Below, piece by piece: positions 23,260 to 29,036 of a stretch of 29,036 bases of DNA; positions within the stretch are counted from its first letter, which is position 1; each line of letters begins with the position of its first letter. This stretch comes from DATKDU01 sp035512595 (GTDB lineage Bacteria > Planctomycetota > Planctomycetia > Pirellulales > Pirellulaceae): positions 1-29,036 of the forward strand of contig DATKDU010000373.1 of the NCBI GenBank assembly GCA_035512595.1. The letters are read 5' to 3'. A program made the position numbers and the translations under genes. The notes under the pieces were generated by a model. That model ran no database searches. It was not told where the DNA came from and was given only the letters and a program-made list of their open reading frames with translations.

Positions 23260-24510
23260 ATGAAGCGTCGCGTCGTCATCACAGGCCTCGGTGTCGTCAG
23301 CGCGCTGGCCTGCGCTGTGGAGGACTTCTGGCGCAAGCTGGTCGCCGGCGAGAGCGGCGTACACCTGCTGAGAATCATCGACACCGAGAAGTTCAAGGTC
23401 CGCATCGGCGGCGATGTTTGCGACTGGGATGCCGAGCGATATCCGCAAGCGTTCATCGACCGGAAGGAGATCAAACGGGTCGATCGCTTCTCGCAGTTTG
23501 CCCTCGTCGCCGCGCATCAGGCGGTGACCGAGTCCGGCATCGACTTCGGCCGGGAAGATCCCCATCGCTGCGGCGTGATCCTTGGCAGCGGCATCGGCGG
23601 ACTGAATGAAATTGAAGAGCAGATGACGCGGATGGTGCTCAAGGGCCCCGACCGCGTGTCGCCCTTCACGGTCCCCAAAATGATGCTCAATGCCGCGGGG
23701 GGGAACGTCTCGATCCGCTATGGGCTGCGGGGGGTGAATTACTCGGTGGCCACGGCCTGCGCCAGCGCCAACAACGCCATCGGCGACGCGTTCCGGTCGA
23801 TTCAGCACGGTGAGACGGACGTGATTCTCACCGGCGGCAGCGAATCGGCCATCACGCAGATGGGGCTGGCCGCCTTTCAGAACATGAAGGCCCTTTCGAC
23901 CCGCAATGACAACCCCGCCGCCGCCAGCCGCCCGTTCGATGCCGAGCGGGATGGATTTGTGCTGGCGGAAGGAGCGGGGCTGGCCGTGTTGGAGGAGTTG
24001 GAGCACGCCCGCCAGCGCGGGGCCCCGATTCTGTGCGAGGTGCTGGGGTTCGGCGCCAGTGCCGACGCCGGGCACATCACGCAGCCGGACGATCAGGGGA
24101 CGGGCGCGGCGCGGGCGATGAGCGACGCGCTGGCGGACGGCGAGCTGAACCCCGGCGACATTGGGTATATCTGTGCCCACGGCACGAGCACGCCGCTGGG
24201 AGACGCGGCCGAGACGGCGGCGATCAAGCGCGTCTTTGGCGATTCGGCGCGAAGCGTGAGCATCTCCAGCATCAAGAGCCACCTGGGACACACGCTGGGA
24301 GCGTGCGGCGGGCTGGCGCTGGTCGCCTGCGTCAAGTCGCTGGTGGACGGAGTCATTCCGCCGACGATCAATCTGGAAAACCCCGATCCGGCTTGCGACC
24401 TCGATTACACCGCAGGCGAAGCCCGCCAGCGCAAGTACCGAGCGGCCATCAGCAACAGCTTCGGCTTCGGCGGCCACAACGCCTGCGTGGTCATCGGGCA
24501 TCGGGGGTAA
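23260..24510 (+). CDS. fabF: Beta-ketoacyl-ACP synthase II
   Basis: ATG 23260 begins MKRRVVITGLGVVSALACAV, the usual FabF N-terminus; in-frame upstream codons are not family-like. The active site is complete: Cys167 in SVATACASANN, His307 in ICAHGTSTPLGD, and Lys339 and His344 in SIKSHLGHTLGACGG. These sit four residues later than in the E. coli protein. The FabF-type C-terminus FGFGGHNACVV is present. Length 416 aa. It condenses malonyl-ACP with acyl-ACP to extend fatty acids by two carbons in the cytoplasm. It is downstream of acpP and probably co-transcribed. Its stop is followed at once by a promoter-like sequence. Confidence 0.95.
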   Translation: MKRRVVITGLGVVSALACAVEDFWRKLVAGESGVHLLRIIDTEKFKVRIGGDVCDWDAERYPQAFIDRKEIKRVDRFSQFALVAAHQAVTESGIDFGREDPHRCGVILGSGIGGLNEIEEQMTRMVLKGPDRVSPFTVPKMMLNAAGGNVSIRYGLRGVNYSVATACASANNAIGDAFRSIQHGETDVILTGGSESAITQMGLAAFQNMKALSTRNDNPAAASRPFDAERDGFVLAEGAGLAVLEELEHARQRGAPILCEVLGFGASADAGHITQPDDQGTGAARAMSDALADGELNPGDIGYICAHGTSTPLGDAAETAAIKRVFGDSARSVSISSIKSHLGHTLGACGGLALVACVKSLVDGVIPPTINLENPDPACDLDYTAGEARQRKYRAAISNSFGFGGHNACVVIGHRG

Positions 24511-24519
24511 GCCGACTTT

Positions 24520-24548
24520 TTGACTTCAAATCTCCCGCGGCATAGATT
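24520..24548 (+). promoter_or_regulatory. Orphan sigma70-like promoter facing a non-coding stretch
   Basis: TTGACT (24520-24525), 17 bases, then TAGATT (24543-24548), starting nine bases after the fabF stop. On the same strand there is no gene for the next 1.6 kb. The only short frame is a 20-codon GTG-started one at 24555-24617. The interval 24511-24847 otherwise holds an imperfect inverted repeat (24655-24740). It could drive a small RNA or be the relic of a lost gene. Confidence 0.4.
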
Positions 24549-24654
24549 ACCTTTGTGCCGACCGTCAAGTGGCTGGGCTTGAAGCGGGAGTCAACCGCGA
24601 TGGGCGTTAATACCTAAGCACCGCGCTGTCCTGGGGCGACGGCATTCGTTTTTT

Positions 24655-24740
24655 GACACAGAGGCTCTGAGTCACGGAGACACAGAGCAGACAATGTTGT
24701 CTCTGCTGCTCTGTGACTCCGTGCCTCGGTGTCTCTGTGC
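24655..24740. repeat. Imperfect inverted repeat of CACAGAG-type units
   Basis: A left arm of about 36 bases (GACACAGAGGCTCTGAG onward, ending CACAGAGCAG) and a right arm (CTGCTCTGTGACTCCGTG onward, ending TCTCTGTGC) are inverted relatives separated by about 15 bases. The inner 10 bases pair perfectly (CACAGAGCAG with CTGCTCTGTG). The units CACAGAG and CACGGAG recur. No gene lies between the arms. Confidence 0.7.
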
Positions 24741-24847
24741 AGGAAGCGATCGACCCCACTGAGAAACCGCCGCGCGCCGTATTCGGTTGCTAAACGGGGA
24801 AACTGTTTTCCGTTCGATCGTGACGAATGCAACGCCTGAGTCACGGC

Positions 24848-25957
24848 TCAATCCTTCACGCGCAGCGTCTCCTTCAGCCAGCTCACCAGCCAGGTCACCG
24901 CGTCGGCAGAGCTCCAATTGGCCAGCGCGACCGTTTGTTCTTTGCCGGCTGCGTCGCGGTAGGTGATGCTGGGGCGGTACACGACTGCCGCTTCATCGTC
25001 CTCGGCGGGGAGGGACTCTTCGCCGGCTGTCTCGTCGTCGTCATCGTCTTCGTCGTCATCCTCGTCCACAAAGTCGGGTTCAGCCGGCGTATCGTCTCGT
25101 CCCACCGCAACGATGTCCGCGATCGTGAAGGCGTGCGACTGGCCGCCCGATTTGGCAATCGTGACGCGTCCGGAGAAGTGGTCGTATTCCAGCGTCGTCG
25201 CCGGCTGGCGAAACCGCGACCAGGCCAGCAGAGCCGATCCCAGCACGACGCACCATGCGCCGGTGACGAGCCAATCGGCCGGCAGGGCCATCATGCCAAA
25301 GCCGCAGACGAAGATCAGCACGAAGGAGGAGATCATCACGGCGACCACGGCCGCCGTCAGCGGCGTGACGTTATACAGTTTGGCCGCGACTTTCAGCCCG
25401 TCGTCTCGTATGCGAAGGCCCGCGGGGCGGGCGTTCTTTCGCCACGAGCCGACGATCGCATACCAGCCGCCGAGCATGATGATGTTGAAGGGGGTCATGA
25501 ACAGCGGCAGAAAGAAATCGCCGCCGCGAAGCCCCCGCTTGAGGACCGACTGGCCGGGGCGCGCCGGGTCGTAGTAGACCGTGACGCGTTTTCCGACCGG
25601 AAACCGTTTCACGATCCGTTGTGCTTCCTGGCGGCCGCCGTTCATCCGCATGGAAAAGTTGCGGACAGTATCGCCCCGGTGCGATTGTCCTTGGGCGTCG
25701 TATTCGTAGCGGATCTTGGCATCGTAGGTTGCGTCGCCATCGGAGTCGGCCCCTCGCTCAATGCGGCTTTCCAGGACGGTCCCTTCCGTAGAGGCGTAGG
25801 TCCAGGTCAGGGACTGCGTCGCCGCCATCCACAGCCACACCCCATCGAACGATAACGTGATTGCCGACCAAAACAGCAGCCACAGAATTCCGAATCCGCC
25901 GCCTACCAGATTGGGGAATTTAGCGGCGCGCTGGCTGGAGTTTTTGGTCATGTCCAT
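24848..25957 (-). CDS. DUF3592-type membrane protein with acidic tail segment
   Basis: After a polar start (MDMTKNSSQRAAKFPNLVGG) comes a membrane segment (GFGILWLLFWSAITLSFDGV). Then follows the DUF3592 core: TEGTVLESRIERG, YDAKIRYEYDAQGQSHRGDT and FPVGKRVTVYYDPARPGQSV, the usual sequence of a strand-rich extracytoplasmic domain. Further membrane segments follow (FNIIMLGGWYAIVG; VVAVMISSFVLIFVCGFGMM). Residues about 294-314 are a run of Asp and Glu. The C-terminal part (PSITYRDAAGKEQTVALANW, then AVTWLVSWLKETL) looks like a second small soluble domain. Start choice is uncertain: ATG 25957, ATG 25951 and GTG 25987 are all possible, with no strong ribosome binding site. Length 369 aa from 25957. 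Function unknown. Confidence 0.75.
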   Translation of the reverse strand: MDMTKNSSQRAAKFPNLVGGGFGILWLLFWSAITLSFDGVWLWMAATQSLTWTYASTEGTVLESRIERGADSDGDATYDAKIRYEYDAQGQSHRGDTVRNFSMRMNGGRQEAQRIVKRFPVGKRVTVYYDPARPGQSVLKRGLRGGDFFLPLFMTPFNIIMLGGWYAIVGSWRKNARPAGLRIRDDGLKVAAKLYNVTPLTAAVVAVMISSFVLIFVCGFGMMALPADWLVTGAWCVVLGSALLAWSRFRQPATTLEYDHFSGRVTIAKSGGQSHAFTIADIVAVGRDDTPAEPDFVDEDDDEDDDDDETAGEESLPAEDDEAAVVYRPSITYRDAAGKEQTVALANWSSADAVTWLVSWLKETLRVKD

Positions 25958-26174
25958 TTGGCGATTCTCGTCGCTCACGTCTACCACTTGCGGGCGCTGG
26001 TTGCAAGTTGCAATTGGCCGCTCCCAGCGGAATAACCGTTAGATTCCGCCGAGACGATACTCCGGGGCGAAACGCAGGCGAGTGAACGCCGATCGCATCA
26101 ACGGCGAGCTATGTTTCCTTGTTTGTCTCGCAATCCGGCCGCCTGCCCCGGCCACAGCTTTTTGACGTGCGCCA

Positions 26175-27626
26175 GTGGATCAAACTCCGAGCAGCGTGTT
26201 GGTCGTCGAAGACGATCCGGGCATGGTCCGGCTGTTGACGAAGTGGCTGGAAGGGGCCGGCTTCATGGTGCGTTCCGCCGAAAACGGCCGCCGGGCGGTG
26301 CAGCTCATGTGCGAAGAGCTGCCCCATTTTCTGCTCACCGACTGGGAAATGCCGTACATGGACGGCTTGGCGCTATGCCGCTGGCTGCGGGAGCAGACGC
26401 TGTCGCGGTACGTGTACACCGTGCTGATCACGGTGCGCACCGGGCAGGAAGACGTGATCCGCGGGCTGGAGGCGGGAGCGGACAGCTTCCTGAAAAAGCC
26501 GGTGGACCGGGACGAGCTGATCACGCGGCTGCACAGCGGCACGCGCGTTTTGGAGCTCGAGCGGCGTCTGCGAAACCTGGCGCGGGTCGAGCCGCTGACC
26601 GGACTCTTCACGCGGAACACGTTTCTCGAATTGCTGGAGAAGGAGTGGAGCCGCGCCAGCCGCCACCACTTGCCGATGTCGTGCGCGATTCTGGAGGTCG
26701 ATCACGGCCAGCGGATCAGCGAGCAGTTCGGACGGCAAACGGCCGAGGAATGCGTCCGCCAGGTCGCCCGGATGCTCGCGGCCGACAGCCGAAAGAGCGA
26801 CGTCATCGCCCACGACGGGGCCGATTCGTTTCTGGTATTGTTGCCGGAAACCGGCGAATCCCACGCCGCAGACTGGGCCGAACGGATCGCGAGCGGCGTG
26901 AGGCAGCTCGAAATTGCCGTGGAAGCGGTCGCCCCGCTGCGAATCACCGCCAGCGCCGGCATTGCCGAGCGAATGCACGACACGCCGTCGGCCATGCAGC
27001 TCTTGCGAATGGCGGAGGAAGCGCTGCTGGTTGCCAAGCGCAGCGGCCGGGATCGCGTCGTTCCGCACCGCACCATTGGCCGGCCGACGATGGCCGATTC
27101 TCCTCCCGGCGAACCGGCGGCAATCCTGGCGGGAGTGCCGGCGCAGGCCGTGATGACTCCGCTGACAACCTGCTTTCAGCACCATGAGACGGTGGACAAG
27201 GCGGCGCAGTTCTTCCTCCGCTTCCGGACCAATTCGGTTCCCGTCGTGGATGAGAAGGGGAAGCTGGTCGGCATCCTTTCCGAACGGGACGTGCTGGCCA
27301 TCATGCTGCAAAGCCAGTGGCAGCGGCGGCCGATCTCCCAGGTCATGCAAACCCACGTCGTCTCGTATCCCGACCACGCCCCCGTCAGCGAAATCTATGA
27401 TTTTCTCTGCCGCGTCACCATTCGCGGCGTCGTGATCGTCAACGAGGGCCAGCAACCCCTCGGCATGATCAATCGCGGCAGCCTGCTGAAGTTCTTCACG
27501 AGCTCGCTGGAAGATTTCGGAACGCCATTTTCCAGCGACCGGCGGCTATGGATCGCCAATCCCCAAGATGAAGCAGACGAGGAACTGGTGGATTTGCCGT
27601 TGTCGCCGTCGATCGTCGGCGTGTAG
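26175..27626 (+). CDS. Response regulator: REC, degenerate GGDEF, two CBS domains
   Basis: Residues 7-125 are a receiver domain with acidic pocket E12-D13-D14, phospho-acceptor Asp56 in LLTDWEMPYMDG, Thr86 and Lys108 in FLKKP. Residues about 135-300 are a GGDEF-type domain (PLTGLFTRNTFLELLEKEW, Asp176 in ILEVDHGQ). Its signature is GADSF (215-219) rather than GGDEF, so catalysis is unlikely. The inhibitory-site motif R206-K-S-D209 is kept at the exact five-residue distance, which suggests c-di-GMP binding. Two CBS motifs follow (VMTPLTTCFQHHETVDKAAQ to GILSERDVLAIML; VMQTHVVSYPDHAPVSEIYD to GMINRGSLLKFF), a pair that commonly binds adenine nucleotides. Start is GTG 26175 without a clear Shine-Dalgarno sequence. 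Length 483 aa. No histidine kinase is adjacent. Output is probably protein-protein interaction. Confidence 0.87.
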   Translation: MDQTPSSVLVVEDDPGMVRLLTKWLEGAGFMVRSAENGRRAVQLMCEELPHFLLTDWEMPYMDGLALCRWLREQTLSRYVYTVLITVRTGQEDVIRGLEAGADSFLKKPVDRDELITRLHSGTRVLELERRLRNLARVEPLTGLFTRNTFLELLEKEWSRASRHHLPMSCAILEVDHGQRISEQFGRQTAEECVRQVARMLAADSRKSDVIAHDGADSFLVLLPETGESHAADWAERIASGVRQLEIAVEAVAPLRITASAGIAERMHDTPSAMQLLRMAEEALLVAKRSGRDRVVPHRTIGRPTMADSPPGEPAAILAGVPAQAVMTPLTTCFQHHETVDKAAQFFLRFRTNSVPVVDEKGKLVGILSERDVLAIMLQSQWQRRPISQVMQTHVVSYPDHAPVSEIYDFLCRVTIRGVVIVNEGQQPLGMINRGSLLKFFTSSLEDFGTPFSSDRRLWIANPQDEADEELVDLPLSPSIVGV

Positions 27627-27652
27627 TTGCGGCGGATGCGCCAACTCCGCGG

Positions 27653-28861
27653 CTATAGCAGTTCCGCCAGCTCCCCGGCCAGCGCGTCGATCTGCTCCGG
27701 CGTGTTGTAGAGGTGGCACGATACGCGGATGGATCGATGGCCGCGAAACTCGACGATCGGCACTTCGATCCTGAACCGCTGCCAGAGCTGATTTTGCAGC
27801 TCGTACTTGTCTCCCGGCGGAAGCGGCACGTGGGCCATGCTGCCGTACCAGGCCGGATCGTCGCCAGCGAGCGGCTCGTAGGACAGGTTTTCAACCTGTC
27901 CAGTTCCCTTTTGGGACAGGTTGGAAACCTGTCCTACGAGCTTGTATCGTGCATACTGCGCCAGTGCGTGACTGCCGCGGCGGAAGTTGCCCGCGCCGAC
28001 GGTGTTTTCCAGGAATTCGATGGCTGTGGGGATCGCCAGGAATGCGGACGGATCGCGAGTGCCGCTCCAGATGAACTCGTCGCTCCACGATTCGATCGGG
28101 CCGGGAAGCAACCGGCCCCACGACAAGACGCTGGGGCGAATGCGGCCTTGATGCGGCGGCGATACGTACAAAAACCCCGAGCCGAACGGGGCGCTGAGCC
28201 ACTTGTGGCAACTGGCCGTGTAGTAGTCGCAACCAATTTCCCGGATCGACAGCGGCACTTGCGCCGGCGCGTGCGGGCCGTCGATACAGACGGGAATGCC
28301 GCGACTGCGGGCAGCGGCACAGATTGCCTGCACCGGCAGGATCACCGCGGTGACGCTCGTCACGTGGCTGACGACGATCAGTCGCGTGCGATCGGTGGCG
28401 GCATTCATGATCGACGTCGTCGTCTCTTCCGCCGTCCGAAAGGGAAGTGGCAATTCGACAATTTTCAGTGTGGCCTCGGCTTTCTGGCAGGCCCGCTGCC
28501 AGATGCGCTGCACGGCGCCGTATTCGTGATCGGTGAGGAGCACTTCGTCGCCGGCGGCAAGCGGCAGAGAATCGGCGACGACGTTCATGCCGACCGTCGC
28601 ATTCTCGACGAAGATCAAGTCGCTCCGGGGCGAGCCGACGAACTCAGCCAGTTTGCTGCGGGCGGCGTGCCACGCCGGCTCCAGCTCCCGCACGAAGAAA
28701 TCCATCGGCTGCTCATCGAGCCGGCGGATCCACGCCAGCCGCGCCTCCCGCACCGGCTCCGGCGGCGGGCCGAACGAGCCGTGGTTGAGATAGATCGTGC
28801 CGGGGCGGAGATGCCAGTGGCTCCCCCACTGGGTCCACTCGGGTGGAAGGGCAGGATGCAT
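27653..28861 (-). CDS. Class V aminotransferase (isopenicillin-N-epimerase-like) with an internal repeat insertion
   Basis: ATG 28861 starts MHPALPPEWTQWGSHWHLRP, followed by TIYLNHGSFGPPPEPV, ENATVGMNVVADSLPL, DEVLLTDHEYGAVQRIW, PVCIDGPHAPAQVPL and YTASCHKWLSAPFGSGFL. Lys220 of CHKW is the PLP lysine. This is the fold-type I class V group that includes isopenicillin N epimerase and cysteine-desulfurase-like enzymes; the substrate cannot be read. Residues about 309-328 (VGQVSNLSQKGTGQVENLSY) are encoded by a dispersed palindrome. The conserved C-terminus resumes in frame (DPAWYGSMAHVPLP, RFRIEVPIVEFRG, VSCHLYNTPEQIDALA). Codons upstream of 28861 in the same frame fall in a dispersed repeat and are not counted. 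Length 402 aa. Confidence 0.88.
   Translation of the reverse strand: MHPALPPEWTQWGSHWHLRPGTIYLNHGSFGPPPEPVREARLAWIRRLDEQPMDFFVRELEPAWHAARSKLAEFVGSPRSDLIFVENATVGMNVVADSLPLAAGDEVLLTDHEYGAVQRIWQRACQKAEATLKIVELPLPFRTAEETTTSIMNAATDRTRLIVVSHVTSVTAVILPVQAICAAARSRGIPVCIDGPHAPAQVPLSIREIGCDYYTASCHKWLSAPFGSGFLYVSPPHQGRIRPSVLSWGRLLPGPIESWSDEFIWSGTRDPSAFLAIPTAIEFLENTVGAGNFRRGSHALAQYARYKLVGQVSNLSQKGTGQVENLSYEPLAGDDPAWYGSMAHVPLPPGDKYELQNQLWQRFRIEVPIVEFRGHRSIRVSCHLYNTPEQIDALAGELAELL
27879..27936. repeat. Dispersed palindromic element, copy 4, inside a coding sequence
   Basis: Same double-arm palindrome as at 2371, with a 12-base spacer. On the minus strand it is read in the frame GTA-GGA-CAG, which avoids the TAG at its edge, so the aminotransferase frame stays open. 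Flanking bases extend the inverted symmetry to GCTCGTA / TACGAGC. Confidence 0.92.
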
Positions 28862-28862
28862 A

Positions 28863-28895
28863 TCAAATGACCAATGACCAAGCACCAATGACCAA
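28863..28895. repeat. CAATGACCAA-type dispersed repeat
   Basis: A run of overlapping AATGACCAA units (AAATGACC, CAATGACCAA, GCACCAATGACCAA) just upstream of the aminotransferase start. On the minus strand it reads TTGGTCATTGG. I associate this text with dispersed spacer repeats in planctomycetes. The right edge changes abruptly into the putative insertion-sequence end. Confidence 0.6.
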
Positions 28896-28982
28896 GTGTA
28901 GTGTTTCGACCCAAGTGAGACAGGTGGGAAGTTAGGGAGAATGGTCTATCCTACTGGGGCCACGAACCAGGAGGGAGAGACC

Positions 28983-29036
28983 ATGAGAGCGAAGCTGAGG
29001 GAGGGGTCTGGGAGCGGGAAGCGGAAGCGGTGGAGC
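28983..29036 (+). CDS. Start of a possible insertion-sequence gene, truncated by the window edge
   Basis: ATG 28983 is preceded by GGAGGGAGAG (a strong ribosome binding site) and opens a very basic peptide, MRAKLREGSGSGKRKRWS, before the sequence ends. The 80 bases upstream (TGTAGTGTTTCGACCC onward from 28897) begin sharply at the edge of a dispersed repeat. This suggests the left end of an insertion sequence with its first gene, such as a transposase or a small accessory protein. Family cannot be assigned from 18 residues. Confidence 0.4.
   Translation, partial: MRAKLREGSGSGKRKRWS

Noticed and set aside
22921..24501. A 526-codon open frame on the minus strand
   Set aside because: It is antisense to acpP and fabF, which have complete active-site motifs.
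24549..24650. A tRNA or SRP RNA after the orphan promoter
   Set aside because: No cloverleaf, no T-loop sequence and no SRP tetraloop motif could be found.
2371..27936. The recurring GGACAGGTT/AACCTGTCC sequence as a CRISPR repeat
   Set aside because: The four copies are kilobases apart, palindromic, have no regular spacers, and no cas gene is nearby.
27713..28870. A 385-codon open frame on the plus strand
   Set aside because: It is antisense to the class V aminotransferase and has an Arg/Ala/Gly-rich composition without motifs.

Overview
The window looks like chromosome from a GC-rich member of the Planctomycetota, most likely Pirellulales-like. This is inferred from gene content only: a secreted PQQ-like propeller protein, a G8/CEMIP-like beta-helix protein, a DUF642-type secreted protein, a Gfo/Idh/MocA oxidoreductase, a membrane-fused spermidine synthase, a DUF3592 protein, ISL3-type transposase debris, and dispersed palindromes built on GGACAGGTT/AACCTGTCC. 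No rRNA or tRNA gene and no CRISPR array was seen.

Layout. 1-7.2 kb: four + strand genes for envelope or secreted proteins (5'-truncated tandem alpha/beta hydrolase, G8 beta-helix protein, zinc-ribbon membrane protein, PQQ-like propeller). 7.2-8.7 kb: a TPR protein on the minus strand. 8.8-9.3 kb: a graveyard holding a cysteine desulfurase with its catalytic core deleted in frame and a piece of an ISL3 transposase. 9.3-12.0 kb: a PAC2-family gene and an NRDE (TANGO2-like) gene, both minus, flanking a divergent unknown protein with a nuclease-like motif. 12.4-16.5 kb: a Gfo/Idh/MocA oxidoreductase, an overlapping two-gene module (118-aa unknown plus HTH protein), a DUF642-type secreted protein, and a pair of TIR-domain genes joined by an ATGA overlap. 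16.5-20.7 kb: fused membrane/spermidine synthase carrying an in-frame octanucleotide repeat, a small unknown, a four-helix-bundle gene bracketed by inverted heptamer repeats, and an EamA transporter. 21.0-24.5 kb: a Do/DegP-like protease and the acpP-fabF fatty-acid pair. 24.8-28.9 kb: a DUF3592 protein, a REC/degenerate-GGDEF/CBS-CBS regulator, and a class V aminotransferase with a dispersed palindrome inside its reading frame. The window ends in what looks like the start of an insertion sequence.

How genes work together. The clear functional pair is acpP-fabF (fatty-acid elongation), preceded by a good sigma70-like promoter. The TIR-TIR pair is the best candidate for an undescribed immune or NAD+-signalling module; its second gene runs by a GTGA overlap into the spermidine-synthase-like membrane gene. 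The 118-aa/HTH pair is a second candidate two-component module. Across the window, short palindromes and heptamer repeats repeatedly sit on stop codons or within reading frames, which suggests active spread of small non-coding elements.
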